64,000 nt of DNA. Source: Rhynchopus euleeides. Lineage: Eukaryota > Euglenozoa > Diplonemea > Diplonemida > Diplonemidae. Both the position numbers and the translations under genes were made by a program. Position 1 is the stretch's first letter; every line of letters starts with the position of its first letter. This document shows, in pieces, positions 19,821 to 30,326 of this stretch. Where the stretch lies: NCBI GenBank assembly GCA_963210315.1, contig OY723245.1, positions 744,001 to 808,000 on the forward strand. The letters run 5' to 3'. The notes beneath the pieces were generated by a model. It saw only the letters and a program-made list of their open reading frames with translations, had not been told where the DNA came from and searched no databases.

Positions 19821-20587
19821 CCGTAAACGGAAAAAGGGTGGACCGTAAAAATGTTCCAAGTTCCCAAAAAAAGGCCAAACGTTCCATCTTTTTTACGGTC
19901 CACTATATATTGGGACTGAATATGGAACGGACAATGCGACTTTCGCCCGCGGGCTGGTGGGTTGCGGCCTCCATGCCGCAGACTTCCACGTAGGCCTCCC
20001 GACCTCCCAGCTTTGGACCCTCCCTCCACCACCGCAACCAACACCAGCAAGAGAAGCAAGGCCTCCCTGCGTGCGGAAAGGGCACGATCACCACCACTCA
20101 CCTCGAGAAGTGTAGTACCATGCAAGGAGCGTTCCGGTAGAAGTAAAAATAGAACCTGCTGCGCTCGCCCACATAAGCAGCCACAGTACGGCAGGGCGCG
20201 CAGACAGAAGCTGAGACGACCGGGCTCCCTCCAGATGTAAATTCGTGAATCAGTGCCCGGAAAATTCAGGGAAATCGTACTCCTTTAGTGTAGTACACCC
20301 TGCAGTAACTGTGGGAGAACAGTTCCGGACGATGGTGAGCGCGCACTATGTGTTGAGGCCCTGTGGTGTTGATCCTGAAGCTTCAGTCGTACGATTTCCT
20401 TGGTTCCTTCGCGACTTCGTCGCTCGGAACTCGTAAAAAAACTGCCAAGTCCACTATCCCAACCGTAAAATAGGTGGACCGTAAAAATGTTCCAAGTTCC
20501 GGAAAAATCCTATTTGTTCCATCTTTTTTACGGTCCACCTATAGTACGGTTCACCTTTATTACGGTCCACAATATTTCCTTTTACGG
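19821..20587 (+). mobile_element. Family C TIR element, copy C2
   Basis: It lies 20 bp after C1, in the same orientation, with TA on both sides. It is shorter in the core than C1. The last bases read TTTTACGG, a mutated form of CCGTTTACGG, so its right terminus may be disabled. It also carries an R copy. Confidence 0.8.
20271..20441 (+). ncRNA. R repeat, copy in C2
   Basis: The same layout as in C1. The 3' hairpin outer stem is GTTCC/GGAAC and the inner stem GCGAC/GTCGC. Confidence 0.45.
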
Positions 20588-20710
20588 TATTATACATGTA
20601 AAATACATGTAAATGCCTGAAATATACATGTAAAATACATGTATATCAAGTAAAAATACATGTATAATAGTTGACATGCAAGTATTATACATGTATTTTT
20701 ACTTGATATA

Positions 20711-21039
20711 CCGTATACGTAAATATTATGGAACGTAAATATTATGGAACGGGCCCATTTTTGGCCGGTCCGTTCCATAATATTTACGTTCCAAAATATT
20801 TACAGGGCCAGTTGGGGACTCGGTGGTGAGGACGGCTTGCGTCAGGAATCGCGCGAAAAGTGCACGAGTAGGTCCCGTCAGGGACTCTGCATGCCGTCCG
20901 ATCACCTGGTCCAAGTCCCCGAGTCGCAGAAAGCCCTGTAAATATTATGGAACGAAAAAAATCTGGAACGCCAACCCACCAGCGTTCCAAAATATTTACG
21001 TTCCATAATATTTACGTTCCAAAATATTTACGTATACGG
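20711..21039 (-). mobile_element. Family B MITE, copy B2 (329 bp)
   Basis: A short B element in reverse orientation to B1, with TA on both sides. It keeps the B ends and the H insert (20803-20938) but lacks the retroelement-derived segment. The junction reads GGCCAAAAATGGGCCC, explained by deletion between AAAAT repeats seen in B1. Confidence 0.85.
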
Positions 21040-21178
21040 TACATGTATTTTACATGTATATTTCAGGCATATACAAGTATTATACATGTATAATAGTTGA
21101 CATGCAAGTATTATACATGTATAATACATGTATATACTTGTAGTTATACATGTAAAATTTACAAGATCCCACCGTGTA

Positions 21179-23371
21179 AGAAGCGACACCCCCCCCCCCG
21201 TGGCAATCAAGCTTGGCCAGCCCATAACATGCCTCCCTCCCACCCAATAGTACAGCGAGAAAGACGAGAGGGTTGAAGGGTTGTGGGGGGGGGGGGGGGG
21301 GGGCGGAGCGGGTGTATTTCCCCTCCACTCTTCACACACCCCCTCCCCCCCCCTCCCCCCGCACACCCTCCTCCCACCATCCCGCCGTATAGCAGAGAGA
21401 GGGTCTTAGGGTGGGTGGGGTGGGGGGGGGGGGGAACCTTACACATCACCCCGTTCGCCTCTCTGACTAAAACCCCCACCCCACTCCGGCCCAGGTTCTT
21501 CTCAATGAAGAGTGACAGTGACATGACCCACAGGGGGGGGGGGGCAGGATTTGCTTTCTGGGGAGGGTTTTGATTGTCGAGAGAGTGAATGGAAAAGCAA
21601 GTCTCCCAGCACCTTCTTGCAATGTTGGCCCTGCCTTCTGGGGAGGGGGTGGGTTACGCAATCAGAGACAGACGGCGCACAAAACAAATCTTTGAAAGGG
21701 AGAGAGGAGAGGGGGGGGCCAGGTGATGTCTGTGTGTTGTGTGCGTGCATTTCCTTTGAGTGGAGAGAGAGAAGAAGAAGAAGAAGAAGAAGAAGAAGAA
21801 AGAAATGCGCAAAAAACCCCCCACTCTCTCCCCCCACCACCCCCCCGTTCATCCCCTGATCACATTGCAGGGAGGTAGGGCTGTGTTCTTCCATCTGAAG
21901 CCACGCCTTCTCACCCTGTTTATGTGGGCGGATATGGAGTTGGACCAGCAAAAAGAAGAAGGAGGGGAGGGGGGATATGGGGGGGACAGGTGGGGCATCC
22001 GGCAGGGCAGTGGAACAGCGTCGCGCTGTGGTAGCGGGGGGTGAGGGGGTAGGCAGGTGGGAAAAGTAGCAGGCGATATCATAGCCGTGTGATGCTTTTG
22101 GAAGATTTCTGACACCTTCGTACGAACACCAACATGACTATTACCGCTACCACACCGCCAGCCTCTCGGGTTGAGGTGGAACTACCGTGGATTGCTTGAT
22201 GTTTGTCGCGAATTCATAGAAAATCACACCGGGATTTCAAAAAGTCGGGAAACAAAAACAAACGGCAGGTAGATGTCGGCGGGAGGCTTCAAGGGAGCAG
22301 CACGCCGGGCGGCACGCTGTCAACACTTGAGAGAGTGTAATCGGCTCGCTTGTGTTCTGAGCCAAGTCACACCATCAGAGCAGCCCTCCAAGCAATAACC
22401 ATTTTACAAATGGCATTGTTGGAAAACGCAGACAATAACAAAAAAAAACCCCCCCACACACACACACACACACCCTCTACCCCTCCTGTCACCATTTGTG
22501 ACACCTCACACCATCCGAGGAGGAGGGTCTGAGCGGGGGGGGAAGCGAGGGCCATTTAGCGAGGGCCATCAGGGGGGGGGGGGGGTCGCAAAGATCCAGC
22601 AGAGAAACAAGCACAAGATGCCACAGACACACACATAGACACACCCCCTTTCTCCCCTTCCCCCCTCAAGAAAAAATACCACCCCCCCTCCTCCCTCCCC
22701 CCCCCCCCCCCCGAACTAGCGCAAAAGAAAAAGAAGAACTAAACTACTCAGAAGCGCAGCGGTAGAAATATGGAGATCAAAACAAAGTCCGTGTCGGAAG
22801 AAGGCAGGGCTGTGAAGGGAGGATGAGGGTCACAGAGGCACTGGCACAGCAGAGAGCGAGAGAGAGGGGGCTTAGACAGGGGCGTGCCGTTTGCTTTGGC
22901 TGACGCTTGCAGTGGCCGGAGCTTCAGAGGGGGCAGCACGCCGACAGCACGCATGTCAGGGATTTGAGAGAGAGAGAGAGAGAAAACAGAAAGAGAGATC
23001 AATAAAACCCCAACCCGATGTGAGGACACTCCCATTCCCGCTCATCCATCCCCCATGCCAGAGTGTGTCGGTATGGCGACGCTATATTGTGCCGAAGGCA
23101 GGGCCCGCAAAAAATAAATAAATAAAACAAAACAACTTTTGAACGATTTTATTAGCCATGCCTCCGTCTCACCAGGGGAATAGGGTGCCCTTTCTGAGAG
23201 GTTTCCAAACCAGAAAAAGCCGGTTTTCTGGTTTGGGAAAATTTATAAAAAAAATGAGATTTCTGGGGGGAAAAAAACCAGAATTTTTTCAAGGCGTTTT
23301 CTCGTGGGGGATGAGGATATGTCCTCCTGACACCCACCCTTTTCCCGTTTTTTTTGCAGCCAACAGCCAGA
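21179..23371. other. Low-complexity intergenic, G/C runs, GAA and GA tracts
   Basis: It has G runs at 21282-21303 and 21420-21434, a (GAA) tract at 21771-21801 and a CA tract near 22460. Two related 25-bp segments containing GGCAGCACGCCG lie near 22295 and 22940. A short S repeat lies at 21572-21627. An 11-bp hairpin, AAACCAGAAAA with its inverse, is at about 23208-23240. No gene was recognised. Confidence 0.6.
21572..21627 (+). repeat. S repeat (about 55 bp), copy 1
   Basis: The sequence GTCGAGAGAGTGAATGGAAA, then AGCAAGTC..CCCAGCACC, recurs at 29128-29204 and 50750-50800. It ends in TTGCAATGTT. The spread over three places suggests the end of a dispersed repeat. Confidence 0.6.
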
Positions 23372-23432
23372 CGTTCACTACCGTGGCCTCCGGCGGCTGG
23401 GGGGCTCCGCCCCCCAGACCCCCCTGTGGCGT
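23372..23432 (+). repeat. GC hairpin repeat, copy 1
   Basis: It starts GTTCACTACCGTGGCCTCCG, then runs into a perfect hairpin, CTGGGGGGC-TCC-GCCCCCCAG, and ends GACCCCCCTGTGGCGT. Four copies occur in the window, as two direct pairs. Confidence 0.8.
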
Positions 23433-23541
23433 ATATCTCGTACTCAAGTCCTTCGAATCCCATCAGGTCGGGGGATCCAACCACTCCAGTCGCCTCAGGA
23501 CGCAGCCAACTCACACAGAATCTGTTCGCCCACACGAACAG

Positions 23542-23606
23542 ATGTTCACTACCGTGGCCTCCGGCGGCTGGGGGGCTCACGCCCCCCAGACCCCCGATGT
23601 AGCGTG
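23542..23606 (+). repeat. GC hairpin repeat, copy 2
   Basis: It lies 170 bp downstream of copy 1. The spacer shares a CAGCC(C)AA.TCACAC.GAATCTG segment with the spacer between copies 3 and 4, so the repeated unit is longer than the hairpin. Confidence 0.8.
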
Positions 23607-24458
23607 TGCCCGTCTGTCTATCTCACTTACCCCGGATACAGTGCTGCATAGGAGGTCAGCACCACATCCATGAAGCGCTTCTTCGAAGCCTGGCTGACAT
23701 CGGACAGGAGGTCGGACTTCCCCACCTGGGAGGTACACTCGCCGCGTTGGCGACATGCGTGACATGCGACACGATACCTGAAACGTGAGTGTGCCTGGCT
23801 AACACGGGCATTTCAACGGGCTGCCGGCGACCGTCCCCCAAACCAGTAAACCAGCAGTTTTGGAAAATCGGAGAGGTCACCCTACTACCCTGCGTCTCAC
23901 CGTAGCAAAAAAAAAACAGCAGCCCCTCGAAAGGAGGGGCTGATGTTCCGGGTTTCCTTCACTTTTTTTTTTGCGCCGGAGAGCAAAGAGAAAAAAAACA
24001 AGGCCATCCCCTGTATGTTTGTTCTTGTCAAGAAGCTGGGTGGAGAGAACGAAAACAAATGGGGTGGGGGACGGGGGGGTTCGATAGAGCGGCTCTCGGA
24101 TGGCATCCATTGTGTCCGTGTGTGGCGACCGCTTTGTGGGCGGTGCAAAGCCATGCGCGGAGCAGAAACCGCTGGGGGTGGTGTGGGGTGGGGTGGGGAT
24201 GTGTGGTGCTGGGGTGTGTATTTTGTCTTGTGGTGTGGAGAAGAAAAAAATCGTAATATCGGTCGAATGTTACGCCACCGCCCCCCCGCCCCCCTCCCCC
24301 TGCCCCACCCCTCATATCAACACACTTCCACGCCTTAGTACACCATACACCAGTGCGCGCACTACAAACAAACACACAAGGGGACGTGTGCGGTTTGGGG
24401 CAGGAGACGAAGATGAAGAGAACGCTCCCTTCGCCTCTGCCGGAACACGGTAAATAAC
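23607..24458. other. Intergenic, nothing recognised
   Basis: A-rich runs near 23905-24000 and a G/T-rich segment near 24055-24250. Short frames lack protein character. Confidence 0.5.
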
Positions 24459-24675
24459 AAAATCGTACTCCTTTCGCTTTATTATAGACACCCTGTCCAG
24501 CAACTGTGGGAGAACAGTTCCGGACTACTTTTTGTTGAGCACACTTGCTGTCTCAAGGCTGTGTTGAGGCCCTGTGAAGTGGCATGAGGTGCTAATCCAA
24601 AGCTTCAGTCGTACGATTTCCTTCGTTACTTCGCGACTTCGCTACGCTTCGTCGCTCGTAACTAGTAAAAAAAAA
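24459..24675 (+). ncRNA. R repeat, free-standing copy 1, candidate structured RNA
   Basis: This copy is outside any C element. It begins AAAATCGTACTCC and has ACACCCTGTCCAGCAACTG, then GAACAGTTCC, then CCAAAGCTTCAGTCGTACGA. The 3' hairpin, GTTACTTCGCGAC..GTCGCTCGTAAC, is followed by TAGT and nine A. No open frame is kept between copies. I do not recognise a tRNA, 5S, snRNA or snoRNA signature, and no clear internal Pol III boxes are seen. Confidence 0.5.
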
Positions 24676-26432
24676 TACCCAGGTTTTTCCTGCCGGTTCC
24701 TGCGCGGTCTATGCGTGCTGGAGGATGCACCGAGATATGCAGGAAGCGGATGCAATGATGCCGGTTGTGCAACTTTCTTTTTCTGGAGATACAGCTGCGT
24801 GGAGTACATCTGGACGATTTTCGAGCGACTTTTGGACGGACAGCCTCTGTGTGAGGGGGCCATCGACCTTTCGTATTGGCCACGTTACTGCCCACGTTCA
24901 GAGATGGCCTCTTCAGCAGCACACACACACAAGAGACGAGTGGCCTCTCAGTGTGTCCTTGATGCAGAGAACGCACCGCTTCAGGTCTGCATCCCTTCCT
25001 CCACCGACACCTTCGTAGAACTGAATGACACATTTTTTCGCCGACGAAGTTCGTGTTGCGTAAACAAATGAAGAAACAACGGGAGGCTGCCCGACCACAA
25101 GGCACAGGGCAACCCAACCTCAGCATGCACAGCGTAGCAGGTGCATCGAGGGGACTTGAGAGGACCAGGTGTTATGAGAGGGGGCCTGGAGATTTTTTTT
25201 GTGCACCGTCTTCCTGCCTCGAGTTTCTGTTTGACTTTTCGTTCTGGGAGGGGGGGGCCCCGAGCTTGGGCAGCCCGGGCTATTTGTGTTCTATCCGCCG
25301 CGACACGCCACCAAACTTAGACCATTTGTCGTTTGCCCCCCACCCTCCCCGTCCCCCGCAAAGACAGCATCCCGTCTTGATGAATCTGAAAAATTTCAGG
25401 CATGCCATGTCTGAAATAATGAATTTTCCGCGCTGGAAGGCCATTCGTATTGTCCCGTACCCCAGAAAGGCAAATCAACCAACCACACTTTGGGTTCGTT
25501 CGCCGTATTGTATGCCCTCACCCCCTCCACCCCCACCAACCCGAGACCCAATAAAACCCCAGCCAGAAAAAGCCTTTTCTGGAATCATCCCGAAACACAG
25601 TCCTCTTTGGAGACAGCTGAACGCACAGCAATACCACGTACAGAATTACAGAAAGACGAAAGGTTTTTTTTGGGAACTGCATGGGTTTGTAGATGTGTTT
25701 GTTGTCGATATTTGTGAGCAGATACACCGTTGGTTGCCGCGTGTGTGCCACTTTTTTCATCACCGTGTGCGGTACACATGAGCCACACATGCGCTGCCAA
25801 TAGGCTTTATTTGCTCGGGGCCAGGATCCTGGTTAATAAATGTGAGAGGTGGCTGATTGATGCAACGGCTCAACCTGCCATCTTCTCATGTCATTGTCCT
25901 TGTGTCTCGGCAACTAAAGCAGAGACCGCGTCTCGGCGTATTTATTGTGCTTTGCAACAGCTGACATCTGTACATGCTACAGATATGCAGAGTGCAAAAC
26001 TAAACATCCCCAACGGGTGGCACATCTCCCAACTCCAAAACCAGTTCTCGGGGGCAGGGGGTACTACTTTGAAAACAAGGAGGGGTAAAAGAAACATCTG
26101 TCAGTAATAAAGGAAGAAACCATGAGTGAAAAAAAAGGGCCGTGTCATGTGTTGTGCGTGTGTGTGGTAGCGGGTAGGTGAATGGTGTGCTTCAGTGAAT
26201 GGTCCCCTCTCTCCCATGGGTGTGGGTATGCAGGCGGGTTTTTTTGCTTGCAACTTTTTTTATTTTGCAGTTTTCGTGTTCTATCTTTCCTGGGGATGAG
26301 GGTCGCCATAGTGCCGTTTCTGTGCCTCACGCACGGATGCACGCACACACGCACGCAGACAACGCACACCTCACGATTTTTGTCTCCTCACAGCAAGACG
26401 GAGACCCGGCGATCCACTTCTCACACTTGGTT
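24676..26432. other. Intergenic, nothing firm recognised
   Basis: This is the downstream flank of HSP70. Plus-strand frames of up to 240 codons (25053-25781) contain homopolymer-derived stretches and no motif, so I do not call them. Confidence 0.5.
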
Positions 26433-28847
26433 TTAGCTTGGCGCCTCATCTGCCTCCTCATCTGCACCAGCGACACGCAGAAGCTGCAGGGGGTCATGTG
26501 GGTGTGGTGAGAACACAAGTGAATGTACTCCTCCCCAAGCAGATCCCTCACAGAAACCTAAAACCCAAAATTTCTGGCTATGTTGGATTAGCGGACCCGC
26601 ATCGTACAGGAAGTCCACGACTGACGCAGACTAACACACGAGAACGATACGCTATATACCGCCAAGCCTGTACATTATCATGGAAGACTCGCAACACTTG
26701 CATACCTCATCCTTCTGCATCTCGATTGCCGGGATCTCTGCCCAGTCGTTGTTTTCGCACCATTCGAAAACCTCGCGTGCCGCGTCCACCACAGACGGAT
26801 CGTCAAACTCTGTGGCACAAAGAGGGAAGAATGGTGGAATAGTGTCGCCAAAACGTGATTTTTTTGGAGCACGAACGAGGCGAATGAAGTCGAAAACAAT
26901 ATGGCCCGAGTTGACCTGGATCACGGTGGGGCGGGCTGCATCCCGGGGTGCATCAGGCGGCAGGCTCGGCCGTCTACCGTTGCGTGTATATGCATACCTT
27001 CGCTCTCCATGATGACCTGTGCGAGCTCCTGCAACTCCGCGAGTTTCAGGTCACGCACCTTGCGGTCCTTCTCCTTCTGGACCATCTTCTTCTCGTTGTT
27101 TGTCATGTTGATGACCTCGGACTCCGGGATGGCGCACGGCTTCTCGATTGTCGTGGAAGTCCGCATCTCAGGGTACCCCGACACCACCGCCTTGATGTTC
27201 AGGATCCCGTCCGTCGGGTCGAAGGAGAAGGACACCTGCACCGACACCTCGCCCTTCGGCTTCCGGGGGAGGTTGGAGATGGCAATCTGCCCTAGTTTGA
27301 AGTTGAGAGATGCACGCTCGTTCTCACCCTGGTAGACCTTCCACCTGGAGAGCTCCTGGTTGTCCGTGATGGTCCGGTAGTTCATGGACTGTGTCAGCGG
27401 GCGGTCGTGCGGAATGGGTGTGTTCTTCGGCAGGATGATGGACAGCGCATCGCCCGCAACGCCCACACCAAGAGACAGCGGGATGACGTCTGTCACCTGC
27501 CCGATGTTGGGGGTGTTGCCTTTGTCGTCCCACAGATCCACCGCCTTCTCGTCCTGGGAGTACAGGTGTGCTGCACGGGAGGAGGCGCCCATCGCCACAA
27601 CCTCGTCGGGGTTGATGTTCTTGTAGGGCTCCTGCTGGAAGAAGTCTGAGATCATCGCCTGCACCTTGCGCATCTTGCAGCTCCCGCCGACAAGCACAAC
27701 GTCGTCGATGTCCTCGGCACGAACACCAGCTTCGCGCAGCACCTGCTGCAGGGTGTCGAGGGCCTGCTTGAAGAGGTCCTTGCAGAGCACTTCAAACTTT
27801 GCACGTGTGATGCGGATCTCGTAGCTGCTCTCCGCAAACCCGTCGAGCTCCATCCGCACCTCGGCGTTGTCCGAGAGGCTCTCCTTGGTCTCCTTGCATG
27901 CCTTGCGCAGGCGCTGCATGTCGAAGGGGGACAGCACATCCTGCTTCCACTCGCTCATGAAGTGGTCGATGAGCCTGTCGTCGAAGTCGTCACCACCGAG
28001 ATGCGAGTCACCACCTGTCGCCTTCACGACGAAGTCCCCGTTGGACTTCACCTGCATGACGGTAACGTCAAATGTACCACCACCCAAATCGAAGATGCAG
28101 ATCAGCTTCTCCTTGCCTTGGTCGGACATCAACCCGTAGGCCAGAGCGGCAGCGGTGGGCTCGTTGATGATGGACCGCACGTTCAGCCCAGCAATCCGGC
28201 CTGCGGTTCTGGTTGCCTCACGCTGGATGCTGTTGAAGTAGGCGGGGACGGTGATGACAGCGTCCTTCACCTCAGTCCTCAGCGTGTCCGAGGCCATGCT
28301 CTTCAACTCGCTGAGAATGGCAGCCCCGATCTGCTCGGGTGTCTGGTGCATCGACTTGCCCTCCGCCCCGAGCACATCGAACGCAGGCTTGTTCCCCGAG
28401 TTCACCACCTTGAAGGGGAGCTTCCGGATAGTGCTGCCCACGGTGGGGTCGTCGAACTGCCTCCCGATGAGACGCTTTGCGGAGAAGATGGTGTTCTCGG
28501 GGTTCCGCTCCCACTGTGCGTACGCAGGCCACCTGTGGGCGTGTGAGGGGTGGTTTGGAGTCCACAGCATGCATCGCGGCACGAAGATGACCACACGGGG
28601 TGATAGAAACACACACGCAGGGTTATGGAGAACGGATTCTCCAGTTGGCGCCTAACGAAAGAATGAAATTAACATACCCAACAAGACGGTCTCCTGTCCC
28701 CTGTTCGAACGCCACGAAGCTGGGAATCAGCTTGTGACTCCCATGCTGATAAGATCTGATAACAACGTTCTGCTCGCCATCCCACACCGACACGACAGAG
28801 TTTGTTGTCCCCAAGTCGATCCCGATCACCGGGCAGTATCGTTCCAT
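26433..28847 (-). CDS. HSP70-family chaperone, four exons
   Basis: The Met at 28847 opens MERYCPVIGIDLGTTNSVVS, the first ATP-binding loop. Other family marks are INEPTAAALAYG, IFDLGGGTFDVTV and VVLVGGSCKMRKV. The substrate-binding domain is recognisable by LSLGVGVAGD, RTITDNQE and the beta/helical region ending near AQVIMESE. The exons are 28847-28678, 28532-26998, 26809-26706 and 26483-26433. Introns of 145, 188 and 222 nt have donors GTATGT, GTATGC and GTATGC. The joins read DRLVG/WPAYAQ, MESE/EFDDP and QKDE/LLRVAG. The protein ends ADEEADEAPS, so neither the cytosolic EEVD nor an ER retention signal is present. It is an ATP-driven folding factor and appears intact but divergent. The last intron is the least certain; an alternative exon could start at 26557. 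Confidence 0.85.
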
Positions 28848-30326
28848 CCTGGCTCTCGCCTCACCGGCCTGCAGACCGAGTCTGCTTCTTACAGGCCCCC
28901 CAGGGTCCCAGCCGCACCACACTCACACCAAACCAAGCGTGGCTGGCGGACGACCGGGAGGGGGGACGGGGAGGTTGCTCAAGCAACACCGGGGCAGAGG
29001 GTGGAACGGCCCACACTGGGGAGGGAGAGGCCCTCGGTGTGTGCGGTGTGTGTGTGTGTGTTGCGCTGCGCCCACTGCCACGCTGCAGTGCAGGCCCAGG
29101 CTCCCTCCTGCAAGGATGTGGGAGTGTGATCGTCGAGGGTGAATGGAAAAGCAAGTCGCCCAGCACCTTCTCGCAATGTCTCTCAGCACCTTCTTGCAAT
29201 GTTAGTCCTTTTTGTTGTCACTACACCAGATATGCTGTGCAAGGCAGAACAATGCACAACGGGAGACCTCCTGCAAGGATGTGGGGGTGCGGCTGCGGCT
29301 GCCTGGCAAAGTGTGTGTGGGCAGAGGGCGGGGGGCTGACCACAGCAAGAGAAAACGAAGTGACTCCACGCGCGGGGCTGACACCACATCAGCTCAGAGG
29401 TGGTCAGGGAGGGGGCGGCACCCACCCCACTGCCCTTTTCGATTTGCTTTGCGTCTCCTTGTATCTAACAAATACTGGGCAGATGGGGAATGCCCAACGC
29501 ACACACTTCCGCTCTGACAGTTGTGTACAACCATTGGCGTGGGCAGAATGGGGACCAAAGCTGCCCGGCTCTCTCACGTGTATTGCTTGCGTCTCTCTGA
29601 GGGGGCCTTCGCTTCCGCTTCATCAGCAAAATTTCGGCAGAAAAAAAAGTTCGTTGGCGTTCTTTTCTCAAAAAAAAAGGTAGGAGAAATGCACCAACAC
29701 ACGCCGCAGTGCCGTTCGGCAACCCGTAGTGAAAACCCCTGACAGAGATATGCCTCTGCGTTCTCAAATAACTAAGTTGAGAAGAACAGGCGGGTGTGTT
29801 CACCAGTGGTGGGAACACCCCACACACACGTTGAGGGTATGCCGCGCCGGTAGGACTCTGGTGCCTCTACTATACACATGTCCCGCCTGTGTGGTGTGCC
29901 CTGCGTAGCTGCTTGCATGGCTTGTTGTGCTGTTATTGTGCTGTTCCAAAAGGGGGGGAGGGGTGCGGGGGAGCTAATTTTAACACAACACCACAAACTG
30001 GCCGGTGATGTGCATCTGACACAAAGCTAGGGAATGCGGCAGCATGTCAGGTTGTGGCGTGGGCACACCACGTCGCAGTTTCTTTCACCTCCTGCAGGCC
30101 AAGTGGTGGCGCGCTGCCGTGGATGGCACGCAGAGAAAGGACAACCAGCCTTAGGACACCCAGGTAGGGCAATGCTAGTTATCTAGGGATAGAGACTTGC
30201 AATACCGCGTTCCAGCTTGGCATGTTGACTGCAACTTGGATGCACAGCCGGTCGTGGTTAGAGAGACGAAACACAATGTCGAGACAGCATCGCACAGCGC
30301 ATGGGCACAGCCCTCACCTCGTCCTC
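28848..30326. other. Intergenic, with S repeat
   Basis: This is the upstream region of HSP70 and the downstream flank of the kinase gene. It contains a GT tract near 29045 and the S repeat. The phrase CTCCTGCAAGGATGTGGG occurs twice, near 29105 and 29270. No gene recognised. Confidence 0.5.
29128..29204 (+). repeat. S repeat, copy 2, with internal duplication
   Basis: Same phrase as at 21572, here with CAGCACCTTCTCGCAATGT followed directly by a second CAGCACCTTCTTGCAATGT. Confidence 0.6.

Larger units (their letters stand above)
16558..21176. mobile_element. Family A TIR element, copy A1, invaded by B1, C1, C2 and B2
   Basis: The TIR starts CACGGTGGGATCTTGTAAAT at 16558, and its exact inverse ends at 21176, with TA on both sides. 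The element's own sequence is almost entirely an array of ACATGT/TACATGTA palindromes with linkers such as ACTTGCATG and GCCTGAAATA. Removing the four nested elements and one TA each leaves only about 630 bp with no coding capacity. The nested elements sit at TA dinucleotides of this array. A1 is therefore a MITE that has grown to 4.6 kb by receiving others. Confidence 0.85.

Noticed and set aside
23440..23470. tRNA T-arm-like TTCGAATCCCA
   Set aside because: No acceptor, D-arm or anticodon stem could be folded around it.
25053..25781. 242-codon plus-strand ORF
   Set aside because: No domain, runs through G and T homopolymers, and no splice or start support.
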